Shown: positions 6,966 to 16,054 of the stretch, piece after piece | How the letters are laid out: each line of letters opens with the position of its first letter | Numbering within the stretch: the first letter of the stretch is position 1 | Assembly: GCA_028821235.1 (NCBI GenBank) | Contig: JAPPGV010000011.1 | Location: 24,082 to 88,081, forward strand | Source of the DNA: a bacterium | Lineage (GTDB): Bacteria > Actinomycetota > Acidimicrobiia > Spongiisociales > Spongiisociaceae | Direction of reading: 5' to 3' | Length of the DNA stretch: 64,000 nucleotides | Notes under the pieces: model-generated | Told to the model about the DNA's origin: nothing | The model's database searches: none | The model's input: only the letters and a program-made list of their open reading frames with translations | Position numbers and translations under genes: made by a program

Positions 6966-9704
6966 TCACGCCTGGTAGGCGTCCGGGACGGGTGGCAGCG
7001 GCCTCGTGAGCCACCGGGGCCTGCGCAGGCCTCCGGGGCCTGGCCCCGGACGTGTCCGGCCCATCCACTCCTGGTAGATCTCGTGTGATCTGGCCGTGTC
7101 GACAAAGACATCGCCGTAGCGGTCTTCCGGGCTCGCATGGCCTAGGGTGACCCGCTGATGCCAGGCATGCATGCCGGACACCGGGTCGGGATGGACGGGG
7201 AAGGCGAGGTTCTGGTGCACCCCGGGGTCGCGCCACCAGATCCTCTCGCTATCGGGATCGTCCGACCGGAACGGCTCGATGCCTGTCTTGTGCCTCAACC
7301 GCCAGCCGCCGTCATGCCGCTGGATGTCCACGAGGGCCGAGGACCAGCGCTCGTTGCCCATATTTGCATCAAGACGCCATCGACCCATGTGGTGGGATGC
7401 GGCCACCACGCCCGGCCTGATCCCCTCGGTTCGCCAGGCCCGCATCACGAAGTAGCCGATGTCGGTGGTTATGCGCACCAGGTCCCCGGTTTCGAACCCG
7501 AGTTGGTCGGCGTCGATGGAGTTCATCCACAACGGATGGCCGTGGCTGATCTCGTACAGGTACTTGGCGTTGCCCGACCGGGTGTGGATGAGGGTGGGCA
7601 GCCGGAAGATCGGGAGCAGGATGCGCTCGTCTCCCTCGAGGTCGAGATCGCGCCAGTACACGTGGGACTTGAGGTACGTGGGTATGGCCGCATCCGCCCA
7701 GTCCCACGACTCCAGCGTGTCGGAGTGCCATTCGAGCAGGCGGGAGGGAGAGGTGAACCCGCTCCTACGCTCCCCGTCGACCTCCACCCCCGGCTGATCG
7801 GCGCCCACGGCCTCCTCGTTCAACAGGTAGCGTTCGCGGTCGATCTCGAACGCGCCGTACTTGCGCATGTACTCGAGCGGGGTGAGCCCCTCCCGTCCGG
7901 CGTGTTCCGGAAGTCCGGGCACCGAGTTGTCGAACATCCAGCCGTAGTACTCGTCGACGCTCACCGGCCGGGACGGTTCGGCCGGCGACTCGTACCACTG
8001 CCTCACCCCGAGGGCGCCGTCCGGGTCGATCCGCCAGGAGAGGTCGATCCAGAACTCGTTCTCCTCCCACACCTCTCCGGGGTTGGCCTCGTAGGTGCGC
8101 TCGTACCGCTGTCCGGCCCGCTCGCCCGCCACCCGCAGCACGGGCTGGCGGAATCCGAGCCAGCGGGCTGCATGGGTCTCGTAGGAGTGGGTGTCGTGAC
8201 GCTCGGCGCCCACCCCCATCGGCAGCACGTAGTCGGCGAACCAGGCCGTCTCCGACCAGGTCGGGCTGAGCGCCACGTGGAGGCCGACCTTGTCCTCGTC
8301 GGTGAGGGCCTCGAGCCAGGTGAAGCCGTCGGGGTTGGTCCAGATGGGGTTGTAGACACGGGTGAAGTAGACCTCGAGCCGTCCCCGGCCCTCCTTGAGG
8401 AAGTGCGGCAGCAGGTAGCTCAGCTCGTAGTGGCTGAGGGGGAACTCCGCCGGCCAGATCAGCTCGTTCCAGCGGTTCGCCGGGGGTGGCATGTTCCAGT
8501 GGTCGGGCTTGAACTTGTCCCACGCGCTCGGCGATGTGCCCCCCTCCGTACCCACCGATCCCGTGAGCACGTGCAGGAAGAAGAGGCAGCGGGCCACCTG
8601 CCAGCCCCCGAGGTTCCCCGACCCGGCGGCCCGCCACGTGTGGGAGGCGAAGCGGCTCCCCGCTTCGGCGATGCCCCTGGCTACCGCCTCGATACGTTCA
8701 GAATCCACCCCGGTCTCGGCGGCGGCGAATTCGATCGTGTAATCCGCATAGGTCTCGCGCAGCAGTTCGAGGAAGCTCTCGTAGGTGCGGGGCCGATCCG
8801 GCGCCCTTGCCTCGAGCGAGGCCTCCCAGTTGACCCACCGGCGCATGAACTCGTGATCCACAGCATCCCACTCGATCAGCCGGGCGGCGATGGCCAGGAG
8901 CATGGCCGCCTCGGTACCCGGCCACGGTGACAGCCAGTGGTCGGACATCGACGCAGTGTTGGAGAGGCGCGGGTCGATCGTCGCCACCTGCGCCCCCGCC
9001 TGGCGGGCCTCGATGATGCGCTGGGCGTGGGGGTTGAAGTAGTGCCCGGACTCGAGCTGGGCCGACAGCAGGAGGATGAAGCGGGCGTTGGCGAAGTCGG
9101 CCGAGGGCCGGTCGTACCCCATCCACATGGCGTAGCCGGTGCGGGCCCCCGACGAGCAGATGTTGGTGTGGCTGTTGTGCCCGTCCACCCCCCAGGACCG
9201 GAGGATGCGGTCGATGAAGCCGTCCTCGCCCGGCCGTCCCACGTGGTAGATGATCTCGTCGTGACGGTCCTCCTGCAGAGCGGTGCGGATCCGCGACGCG
9301 ATGTCCTCGAGGGCGTCCTCCCAGGAGACCTGCTCCCACTCCCCTCCACCGCGGGGCCCGACCCTCCTCAGCGGGTGCAGTATCCGCTCCGGGTCGTACA
9401 TCTGGTTGAGGGTCGCCGGTCCCTTGGCGCAGTTACGGCCCCTCGATCCCGGATGCTCCGGGTTGCCCTCGAAGCGCCGCACCCGGCCGCTGTCCTTGTC
9501 GACGTACGCCAGCAGCCCGCAGCCGGCCTCGCAGTTGAAACAGGTGGTCGGCACCAGCCGGTAGCGCCGCTTGACCCGCTCGGGCCAGGCCTTGGCGTCG
9601 TACTCCTCCCAGTCGTCCCAGGACTCGGTCGGCGGGAAGGGAACCAGACCCGTCCCTGGGACCAGCCGGGGCAGGCGATCCGTGGCGCGCCGGTCCCTAT
9701 CCAT
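6966..9704 (-). CDS. Molybdopterin oxidoreductase catalytic subunit (DMSO reductase superfamily)
   Basis: A 912-residue molybdenum or tungsten bis-MGD enzyme. An N-terminal iron-sulfur site has Cys55, Cys58, Cys62 and Cys92 (CFNCEAGC...NCAKG). The cofactor-binding body follows, and a C-terminal molydopterin-dinucleotide-binding domain starts near the HPLWMNSIDADQLGFETGDLV segment. Cys183 in HTNICSSGAR is the likely metal ligand by position, as in thiosulfate/polysulfide/tetrathionate-type members. No twin-arginine signal is present, so the protein probably stays in the cytoplasm. It begins 18 bases after the stop of the fused iron-sulfur/membrane gene, and the two form a complete membrane oxidoreductase. 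The substrate could be a sulfur oxyanion, formate or another small molecule; the sequence does not decide. Confidence 0.9.
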   Translation of the reverse strand: MDRDRRATDRLPRLVPGTGLVPFPPTESWDDWEEYDAKAWPERVKRRYRLVPTTCFNCEAGCGLLAYVDKDSGRVRRFEGNPEHPGSRGRNCAKGPATLNQMYDPERILHPLRRVGPRGGGEWEQVSWEDALEDIASRIRTALQEDRHDEIIYHVGRPGEDGFIDRILRSWGVDGHNSHTNICSSGARTGYAMWMGYDRPSADFANARFILLLSAQLESGHYFNPHAQRIIEARQAGAQVATIDPRLSNTASMSDHWLSPWPGTEAAMLLAIAARLIEWDAVDHEFMRRWVNWEASLEARAPDRPRTYESFLELLRETYADYTIEFAAAETGVDSERIEAVARGIAEAGSRFASHTWRAAGSGNLGGWQVARCLFFLHVLTGSVGTEGGTSPSAWDKFKPDHWNMPPPANRWNELIWPAEFPLSHYELSYLLPHFLKEGRGRLEVYFTRVYNPIWTNPDGFTWLEALTDEDKVGLHVALSPTWSETAWFADYVLPMGVGAERHDTHSYETHAARWLGFRQPVLRVAGERAGQRYERTYEANPGEVWEENEFWIDLSWRIDPDGALGVRQWYESPAEPSRPVSVDEYYGWMFDNSVPGLPEHAGREGLTPLEYMRKYGAFEIDRERYLLNEEAVGADQPGVEVDGERRSGFTSPSRLLEWHSDTLESWDWADAAIPTYLKSHVYWRDLDLEGDERILLPIFRLPTLIHTRSGNAKYLYEISHGHPLWMNSIDADQLGFETGDLVRITTDIGYFVMRAWRTEGIRPGVVAASHHMGRWRLDANMGNERWSSALVDIQRHDGGWRLRHKTGIEPFRSDDPDSERIWWRDPGVHQNLAFPVHPDPVSGMHAWHQRVTLGHASPEDRYGDVFVDTARSHEIYQEWMGRTRPGPGPGGLRRPRWLTRPLPPVPDAYQA

Positions 9705-9722
9705 GGTGATCTCCGCGTCCGC

Positions 9723-11303
9723 TCACGACAGCGGCACCGCCTGGCCCGCCCTGACGAACGCATCGTCCGCGAACCAGATCCCGATCAGAGCCGCCAGGCC
9801 ACCCAACTCGGCCACCCAGAGCGGAACGCCGGCGCCGCCCAGGAAGACCGCTCCCAGCACCAGGGGTATGACCACCCCGATCACCTGGCCACCGAGCCAC
9901 CACTCCCTCGCATGGGCGCCCCTCGTCAGGTGGTGCATCGCGGCGGCATGGTTACGGGTCGGGTGCCGCGAGACGATTTCCACCACCGCGACAAGCGCCA
10001 GCGCCGCGGCGCCGCCGACGAGGGCCCAGGCGAACACCCGCTGGACCGTCGGCGCCAGATCGAACACCGGCGCGGCCAGCAGTCCCGCGCCACCACCCGC
10101 CGCGAAAGCGCCGGCCAGCATGTGCCACAGCAGCGTCGGGCTCTGCCAGAGATCCCGGCCCTCGGCCTGGCCGAACAGGAAGGCGGTGTAGCCGGCCACG
10201 CCCAGACCGACGACCGCCCCCGCCCAGATGAGTACGGGGAGGAAGCCTGCGCCGGCTAGCCCGGACACGAACCAGAGGCCGAGGATCGCCGCCTGGGCGG
10301 CCAGGATCCAGGCGCCCTTGACCAGCCACGATCCGGGGTTGCCCTTGGTCAGGAGGTAATAGAACCGGTCGGGCCGCTTGAGGTCCCCCACCAGCAGGAC
10401 ACCGGTGAGGGCCAGGAAGATGCCGGCGATCAAGGGGGCTCCCCACCGAGCGAAGGTGCTGTCCGTGCCGGCGCCGGCCAGCAACGAGAGCGCCAGGACC
10501 ATGACGATGCCCGCGGAGATGCCTTTGGTGAGAAAGTAACTCGACACACGCCACCCCCACGGCATCGGGTGGTCGGTGTTGTAGACGACGCGCGGGGGGA
10601 GGTCCTCCTTAGTGCGGCGTGAGGACGGTCGGCCCCCTGTCCCGCCGTTGCCACTGCGCCCGGCCGGGGGCGTCAGTTCGACGGTCATGAACGACGGCGC
10701 CGGATCGCGCCAGATGCCCCCGTCGCCAGGGTCGACAGCCCCCAACGGGTCGATACCGGCCGGCTCGACTCCCCGGTACCACAGGTTCGGCGCGGTGCCC
10801 TGCTCCGGGGACCGCTGGAGCATCCGCTCGCCATGAACCATTTGCGAGATGGGCGTGGTCGGGTCATGGACATCCCCCGAGATGATCGCTCCTTCCGGAC
10901 AGACCACCACGCAGGCCGGTTCGAGCCCGACCTCCACCCTATGCACGCAGTAGTTGCACTTCTGGGCGGTGTTGTCGTGGGGATCGATGTAGAGAGCGTC
11001 GTAGGGACAGGCCTGCATGCAACTCTTGCAGCCGATACAGAGGCTGGTGTCGAAGTCGACTATCCCGTCTTCGCGCCTGAAGAGGGCATTGGTGGGGCAG
11101 ATCGACACGCACGGTGCGTCGGTGCAGTGGTTGCACCGCATGACCGAGAAGGACCGCGTGGTGTCGGGCCAGGTCCCCTTCTCGATGTACTTGACCCACG
11201 TGCGGTCCACTCCCAGCGGGACGTCATGCTCTGTCTTGCACGCCACGGTGCAGGCGTGGCAACCGATGCACGCCGTCTGGTCGATGACGAAGCCGAACTG
11301 CAA
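9723..11303 (-). CDS. Fused four-cluster ferredoxin and NrfD-like membrane subunit
   Basis: This 526-residue protein combines two subunits that are usually separate. Residues about 1-190 carry four cysteine quartets (CIGCHACTVAC, CNHCTDAPCVSIC, CIGCKSCMQAC, CNYC...ACVVVC), enough for four [4Fe-4S] clusters. A polar linker of about 90 residues follows. The rest has about eight hydrophobic segments starting with MPWGWRVSSYFLTKGISAG, typical of NrfD/PsrC quinone-site subunits. The TTG at 11303 with a GAGGGAG ribosome site starts right at the first ferredoxin strand (LQFGFVIDQ); upstream in-frame sequence has no domain character. Electrons would pass between the quinone pool and the molybdenum subunit encoded downstream. 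The fusion is unusual but is seen in some actinobacterial relatives. Confidence 0.9.
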   Translation of the reverse strand: MQFGFVIDQTACIGCHACTVACKTEHDVPLGVDRTWVKYIEKGTWPDTTRSFSVMRCNHCTDAPCVSICPTNALFRREDGIVDFDTSLCIGCKSCMQACPYDALYIDPHDNTAQKCNYCVHRVEVGLEPACVVVCPEGAIISGDVHDPTTPISQMVHGERMLQRSPEQGTAPNLWYRGVEPAGIDPLGAVDPGDGGIWRDPAPSFMTVELTPPAGRSGNGGTGGRPSSRRTKEDLPPRVVYNTDHPMPWGWRVSSYFLTKGISAGIVMVLALSLLAGAGTDSTFARWGAPLIAGIFLALTGVLLVGDLKRPDRFYYLLTKGNPGSWLVKGAWILAAQAAILGLWFVSGLAGAGFLPVLIWAGAVVGLGVAGYTAFLFGQAEGRDLWQSPTLLWHMLAGAFAAGGGAGLLAAPVFDLAPTVQRVFAWALVGGAAALALVAVVEIVSRHPTRNHAAAMHHLTRGAHAREWWLGGQVIGVVIPLVLGAVFLGGAGVPLWVAELGGLAALIGIWFADDAFVRAGQAVPLS

Positions 11304-11511
11304 GGCGCTCCCTCTATGCCGGACCGCCGGCGCCTCCGGGCGGAGACACGCGGTGGGGCTGAACACTACCGCCGGAATCCCCGAATATCCCGCAACCGAA
11401 CAGGTGACCCCGCCGGCGGCCTTTCCCTCCCGGCCCCTGAGATGCAATCCGTCTTATAGTGTTGAGCACTCCCGTAACGGTCGATGTCCGGCACCAGACG
11501 CAGAGGACCCG
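11304..11511. promoter_or_regulatory. Divergent promoter region
   Basis: This 208-base gap lies between the oxidoreductase operon (minus) and the NTF2-like gene (plus). A TATAGT hexamer at 11455-11460, about 50 bases before the plus-strand ATG, could be a -10 element. I see no matching -35 hexamer at the usual spacing. No palindrome stands out. Confidence 0.3.
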
Positions 11512-11949
11512 ATGGACGCTCTAAGGCAACTGCAGGCGATCGAAGACATCAAGCGCCTCAAGGCCCGCTACTGCCGCTTCGTGGACCTGAACCGCCGGGA
11601 AGAACTACGCCACCTGTTCACCGACGATATCGTCTACGAGTTCCAGGGCTGGAAGAAGGGCCGGGGTGCGGACAGCTTTGCCGGCTCCGCCGAAGACTTC
11701 GCCAACCGCCACTCCTTCCACCGGGTTTCCATGCCCGACATCAAGATACTCTCAGAGACCACCGCGCGGGGCATCTGGGCAATGGTGGACATCATCGAGT
11801 ACCCGGAAGCCTCGGGGTATACCAGCTCTCGAGGATACGGCTACTACCACGAGGAATACCGCAAGGTCGATGGCGTCTGGCGGATCTCTTCTCTTCTGCT
11901 GGTCCGCCACCGCGTCGAAGAACTGGGCTCGCGCCACACCGGCGGGTGA
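11512..11949 (+). CDS. SnoaL/NTF2-like domain protein
   Basis: A 145-residue single-domain protein with a cone-shaped NTF2/SnoaL-like fold. Typical features are the N-terminal helix RQLQAIEDIKRLKARYCRFVDLNRREELRHLFTDD, the central VYEFQGW strand, and the last strands YGYYHEEYRKVDGVWRISSLLLVRHRVE. Members include small hydratases, dehydratase-type and isomerase-type enzymes as well as binding proteins, so the activity is open. The ATG at 11512 has a nearby GAGG. Its stop lies 7 bases before the amidohydrolase start, so both are probably one transcript. The pair may act on the same small molecule. Confidence 0.8.
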   Translation: MDALRQLQAIEDIKRLKARYCRFVDLNRREELRHLFTDDIVYEFQGWKKGRGADSFAGSAEDFANRHSFHRVSMPDIKILSETTARGIWAMVDIIEYPEASGYTSSRGYGYYHEEYRKVDGVWRISSLLLVRHRVEELGSRHTGG

Positions 11950-11956
11950 GGTCACC

Positions 11957-13372
11957 ATGGCGGTGAAGTCGATCATCGGCGGAGCCGTGATCACCATGGA
12001 TCCGGACCGCCGGATCATCGATGACGGCGTGGTCGTGGTCGAGGACCAGCACATCTCTGCGGTGGGTCCGGCATACGAGGTCCGCCCACCCCGTGGTTCC
12101 CGGATCATCGACGCCTCGGGGATGGCGGTGCTTCCGGGGCTGATCAACTGCCATACCCACGTCCCGCAGATCCTCCTGCGTGGATATGCGGCCAACGAGG
12201 GCCGCCGGGTATGGGACTGGTTGACCAACGTGGTGCATCCGGGGCTGGCGGCGTACGGGCCGGACGACATCCGCACGGCCGCGCGGCTCTACTCCGTCGA
12301 GGCGATCCGTTCCGGTATGACCTGCTTCGTCGACAACGAGGACGCGTGGCCCGACGACACCGTGGGCTCTATCGGCCAGGCGATCGCCGCCTACTCCGAG
12401 GCCGGGGTCCGGGCGATGGTGGCCCGGATGATGTTCGACGAGCAACCCGACCATCTGGGCGACATGATCCGCTCCTTGCGGCAAAAGGAGCCCCAGGTCG
12501 TCCATGTCGACAACTGGCGTCCCACCGACCGGTTGCTCTCTGACTTGGACCGCTTGATCCGAACCTACAACGGCACGGCCGGGGGAAGGATCCAGGTGTG
12601 GCCTTCCCCCGTGGGCACTCTCGTCTGCTCCGACACCATGTTCGAGACCAGCCGCCGCCTGGCCCGCGACAACGGCACGATGTGGACCATCCACCTGGTG
12701 CAGGGACCGGCCGGGGTCGAGAACCCTGGTCCGAGCAGCACCGAGGACCTCCTCGCCCGGGGACATCTCGACCGCCGTCTCCTGGCCGGACACTGCGTCG
12801 GCCTCAGCCCGAGGGACATCCGGATCCTCCGGGACGCCGACGTAAAAGGCTGCACCCAGGTGGTGTCCAATTGCTTCCTGGCCATGGGGGTTGCCCCGGT
12901 CCCCGATCTGTTGCGGGCCGGGATGCCGCTCGCCGTCGGCACCGACGACGTGAACTGCAACGGAACGGTGAACCTCTTCTCGGATATGAAGACGCTCGTC
13001 CTCGTCCACCGGGCGCTGGCAGACGACCCGGCGGCCCTGACAGCCGATCAGGCGCTGGAGATGGCGACCATCAACGGCGCCCGTGCGGTCGGGATGGAGA
13101 AGGAGATCGGCTCCATCGAAGCCGGAAAGCGGGCCGACATCATCCTGGTCGACCTCGGCCACGCCCAGACAACACCCACCCACCACCTACCCTCGGCAAT
13201 GGTCTTCCAGACGTACGGGAACGAGGTCGACACCGTGCTCATCGATGGCGACATCGTGATGAGGAACCGTCAACTCAGCTGGATAACAGCGGTAGAGGAA
13301 CGCTCCCTGTACCGGGACGCCGCCGAGCGGTCCGCCGCGATCAGCGCACGTGCCGGAATCCGGTCACGCTAG
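11957..13372 (+). CDS. Amidohydrolase (chlorohydrolase/cytosine-deaminase-like family)
   Basis: A 471-residue metal-dependent hydrolase of the AtzA/TrzN/SsnA/guanine-deaminase group. The small beta-sandwich domain at the N-terminus leads to GLINCHTH (His66 and His68, metal ligands). Later come TIHLVQGP, LAGHCVGLSPRDI, and a metal/catalytic Asp motif in PLAVGTDDVNCNG. The C-terminal IEAGKRADIILVDL strand closes the sandwich. Such enzymes deaminate or dechlorinate heterocycles, or cleave N-glycosyl or amidine groups. The usual HxAE/HLAET segment is altered to HLVQGP, so the exact chemistry may differ. The start ATG lies just after the NTF2-like stop. The DrrA-type exporter begins about 65 bases downstream on the same strand. 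Confidence 0.85.
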   Translation: MAVKSIIGGAVITMDPDRRIIDDGVVVVEDQHISAVGPAYEVRPPRGSRIIDASGMAVLPGLINCHTHVPQILLRGYAANEGRRVWDWLTNVVHPGLAAYGPDDIRTAARLYSVEAIRSGMTCFVDNEDAWPDDTVGSIGQAIAAYSEAGVRAMVARMMFDEQPDHLGDMIRSLRQKEPQVVHVDNWRPTDRLLSDLDRLIRTYNGTAGGRIQVWPSPVGTLVCSDTMFETSRRLARDNGTMWTIHLVQGPAGVENPGPSSTEDLLARGHLDRRLLAGHCVGLSPRDIRILRDADVKGCTQVVSNCFLAMGVAPVPDLLRAGMPLAVGTDDVNCNGTVNLFSDMKTLVLVHRALADDPAALTADQALEMATINGARAVGMEKEIGSIEAGKRADIILVDLGHAQTTPTHHLPSAMVFQTYGNEVDTVLIDGDIVMRNRQLSWITAVEERSLYRDAAERSAAISARAGIRSR

Positions 13373-13436
13373 CCGGGAGGCTCGCGCGCCGGCTTACCGA
13401 CACCTGGTCGGATAACGCGTGTAACGTTCCCCGACC

Positions 13437-14360
13437 ATGCAACCACTTGTAGAAGCCACCGATCTGACCAAGCGTTTCGGTGACTTCACCGCAGTCGACT
13501 CGATCGGCTTCTCCGTCGCCTCCGGAGAGGTGTTCGGCTTCCTCGGGCCCAACGGCGCAGGCAAGAGCTCCACCATGCGGATGATCGGCGCCGTCTCGCC
13601 CGTGACGTCCGGACGGCTAAGGGTGTTCGGTCTCGATCCGGCGACCGACGGCAGGCGCATCCGGTCCCGCCTGGGGGTGGTGCCCCAGGACGACTCGCTC
13701 GACATGGAACTGAGCGTGGAGGAGAACCTGTACATCTACGGCCGGTACTACGACCTCCCCCGCCGCGAGATCCGGGCGCGTATCGAGGAGTTGATCGACT
13801 TCGCCCAGCTCGGAGAGCACCGTGCGTCGCGGGTGGACCCGCTCTCGGGCGGGATGAAGCGGCGCCTCACCATCGCCAGGGGCCTGATCAACCGTCCCGA
13901 CCTCCTGCTCCTCGACGAGCCGACCACGGGGCTCGACCCCCAGGCCCGGCACGTGTTGTGGGATCGCCTCTACCGCCTCAAGCAGGACGGCGTGACCCAG
14001 ATCATCACCACCCACTACATGGACGAGGCCGAGCAGCTGTGTGATCGGCTGGTGATCATGGACCGGGGCCGCATCGTCGCCGAGGGGTCGCCCCGGGGTC
14101 TCATCGAGACCCACTCGACCCGCGAGGTGTTGGAGGTGCGCTTCCCGGTCGGAGAGTTGGAGCCGGCCGGGCCTACGCTCCGGAAGACGGCCGATCGGGT
14201 CGAGTTGCTGGCCGATCGAGCGCTTCTCTACACCTCCGATGCCGACTCGGCTCTGGGAGAGGTGCACCGGCTCGGCCTCCAGCCTGAGAGCGCGTTGGTG
14301 CGCCGGAGCACGCTTGAGGACGTCTTCCTCAAGCTGACCGGCCGCACCCTGGTCGACTGA
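13437..14360 (+). CDS. ABC exporter ATP-binding protein (DrrA/NodI type)
   Basis: A 307-residue ATPase with Walker A GPNGAGKSS, Q-loop VVPQDDS, signature LSGGMKRRL, Walker B LLLLDEPTTGLD and the switch His in ITTHYMDEAE. The C-terminal extension ending in RRSTLEDVFLKLTGR is typical of the daunorubicin-resistance/NodI class that works with ABC-2 permeases. Two such permeases follow on the same strand. The set probably exports a hydrophobic compound or a lipid-linked molecule; the cargo is unknown. The start ATG lies about 65 bases after the amidohydrolase, so it could have its own promoter. Confidence 0.92.
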   Translation: MQPLVEATDLTKRFGDFTAVDSIGFSVASGEVFGFLGPNGAGKSSTMRMIGAVSPVTSGRLRVFGLDPATDGRRIRSRLGVVPQDDSLDMELSVEENLYIYGRYYDLPRREIRARIEELIDFAQLGEHRASRVDPLSGGMKRRLTIARGLINRPDLLLLDEPTTGLDPQARHVLWDRLYRLKQDGVTQIITTHYMDEAEQLCDRLVIMDRGRIVAEGSPRGLIETHSTREVLEVRFPVGELEPAGPTLRKTADRVELLADRALLYTSDADSALGEVHRLGLQPESALVRRSTLEDVFLKLTGRTLVD

Positions 14361-14373
14361 CGCGGGCGGGCCG

Positions 14374-15153
14374 ATGCGGTTACCTGGAGTGCTGCGGGTG
14401 GTTGAGGCGGACGCCATCGCGTACCGGAGGGTCTGGAAGGGATCGGCGTTCTCCTCGTTCGTCACGCCGGCCCTGTTCCTGGTGGCGATGGGCCTGGGCC
14501 TCGGGTCGCTGGTGGACCGGGGAGCGGGCGCCCCCGGTCTCGAAGGCCTCAGCTACGTGGCCTTCCTCGCCCCCGGACTCCTCGTCGCCAGCGCCATGCA
14601 GTCCGGGGCGGCGCAGGGATCGTTCCCGGTGATCGCCGGGATGAAGTGGACCCGCACCTACCACTCGGTGGTCGCCTCGCCGGTCGGCACCGGTGGCCTG
14701 GTCGGGGGTCACTTCATCTGGACCGCCATCCGGGTGCTGATGGTCTCTGTGATCTTCGGGGCGGTAGCGGCCGCCCTGGGGGCTATCCCACCTGCCGCCG
14801 TCCTGGCCCTCGCACCGATCGGAATCCTCATCGGCCTGGCCACCGCCGCGCCGATGACCGCCTTCACCGCCAACCGGGAGAACACCGAAGCGCTGACCGC
14901 GGTCTTCCGTTTCGGTATCACTCCCATGTACCTGTTCTCGGGCACCTTCTTCCCGATCACCCAGCTACCCGATTGGCTCCAGACCCTGGCAACTTTGACG
15001 CCGCTGTGGCACGCGGTCGAGCTGGCCAGGCAGATAGCCCTCGGCCATGGCTCGGCCCTTCCGGCCTGGCTACACGTCGGATACCTGGTTCTGGTGTTCG
15101 TCGTGGGGGTTGCCCTGACCCACCGCCTCTTCTCGCGGCGCCTGAACGTATGA
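14374..15153 (+). CDS. ABC-2 type permease, first of pair
   Basis: A 259-residue membrane protein with about six hydrophobic segments in the ABC-2 pattern. The family landmark FRFGITPMYLFSGTFFPITQLPDWLQTLATLTPLWHAVELARQ is present: a phenylalanine-rich turn followed by a P-x-W-h helix. It starts 13 bases after the ATPase gene. Its stop overlaps the next permease start (ATGA at 15150-15153), so the two permeases are translationally coupled. They probably form a heterodimer with two copies of the ATPase. Confidence 0.9.
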   Translation: MRLPGVLRVVEADAIAYRRVWKGSAFSSFVTPALFLVAMGLGLGSLVDRGAGAPGLEGLSYVAFLAPGLLVASAMQSGAAQGSFPVIAGMKWTRTYHSVVASPVGTGGLVGGHFIWTAIRVLMVSVIFGAVAAALGAIPPAAVLALAPIGILIGLATAAPMTAFTANRENTEALTAVFRFGITPMYLFSGTFFPITQLPDWLQTLATLTPLWHAVELARQIALGHGSALPAWLHVGYLVLVFVVGVALTHRLFSRRLNV

Positions 15154-15959
15154 CCACCCGCACCCTGACGCTCCGGGTCCTGCCGCCGGCGCTGGTCGGG
15201 CTGCGCGCCCAGCGCCTGATCGAGCGCAACATGCTCGTCTCCAAGCGGGCCTGGATGATCCTGGTGTCGGGCTTCTTCGAGCCGGTCTTCTACCTGCTCT
15301 CGCTGGGGATCGGAATGGGCCGCCTGGTCGGTGAAGTAGCCGGTCCGGGGGGCACCACTGTCAGCTACGCGGCCTTTGTAGCACCCGCTCTCCTGGCGGC
15401 GTCGGCCATGAACGGAGCGGTGTTCGAGGCGACCATCAACGTCTTCATCAAGCTCCGGTACGGCAAGATCTACGACGCCATCCTCGCTACTCCCCTCCGC
15501 CCATGGGACATCGCGATCGGCGAGATAACCTGGTCGTTGCTCCGCGGTGTCCTCTACTCGACCGGCTTCGTCGTGGTCATGGCGGCGATGGGCCTGGTTG
15601 CCACACCGCTAGCGATCCTGGCGATACCGGCGGCCACCCTGATCGGCTTTGCCTTCGGAGCGGTCGGTATGGCTGCCAGCACCTTCATGCGTAGCTGGCA
15701 GGACTTCGACCTGGTCATGCTGTTCATGTTGCCCCTGTTCCTGTTCAGCGCCACGTTCTACCCGCTCGACGTCTACCCGCCCGCACTCCGCGCGCTCACC
15801 CAGCTCTCACCCCTGTATCACGGGGTCGAGCTCATCCGGGCGTTCACTCTCCGCTCCTTCGACCTGGGGATCTTCGGCCACGTGGCATATCTGATCGCGA
15901 TCGGATCGGTCGGACTCATGGTCGCCGGCCGGCGGCTCGGCACCCTGCTCAACCCGTAA
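15150..15959 (+). CDS. ABC-2 type permease, second of pair
   Basis: A 269-residue relative of the preceding permease, sharing the ABC-2 landmarks (MLPLFLFSATFYPLDVYPPALRALTQLSPLYHGVELIR). A longer N-terminal cytoplasmic segment (LRAQRLIERNMLVSKRAWMILVSGFFEPVFYLL) precedes the first helix. The ATG at 15150 lies inside the upstream stop (ATGA). The gene ends the exporter operon, and a strongly folded sequence follows. NodJ/DrrB-type assignments are equally good; the transported molecule cannot be read. Confidence 0.9.
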   Translation: MTTRTLTLRVLPPALVGLRAQRLIERNMLVSKRAWMILVSGFFEPVFYLLSLGIGMGRLVGEVAGPGGTTVSYAAFVAPALLAASAMNGAVFEATINVFIKLRYGKIYDAILATPLRPWDIAIGEITWSLLRGVLYSTGFVVVMAAMGLVATPLAILAIPAATLIGFAFGAVGMAASTFMRSWQDFDLVMLFMLPLFLFSATFYPLDVYPPALRALTQLSPLYHGVELIRAFTLRSFDLGIFGHVAYLIAIGSVGLMVAGRRLGTLLNP

Positions 15960-16054
15960 GCTGCCGGGCAACCGGGGGCAGCACGGAAGGATGGCGGTTT
16001 GCTTTCGGCCTCCGTCGGCCGAGGCGGGCCGGCCCTTCCTGCGAGCTGCCCGGC
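15959..16054. terminator. Large nested inverted-repeat structure between convergent genes
   Basis: Three nested complementary pairs occupy this interval. They are GCCGGGCA (15963-15970) with TGCCCGGC (16047-16054), GGAAGG (15985-15990) with CCTTCC (16034-16039), and GCCTC (16008-16012) with GAGGC (16021-16025). Together they can fold into one long hairpin of about 92 nt on either strand. It lies exactly between the exporter permease and the converging TIM-barrel gene, so a bidirectional terminator is the simplest reading. There is no T-run. Confidence 0.6.

Noticed and set aside
7158..8930. A very long open frame on the plus strand opposite the molybdopterin gene.
   Set aside because: It is antisense to a well-supported 912-residue enzyme; high GC produces such mirror frames, and its translation has no domain character.
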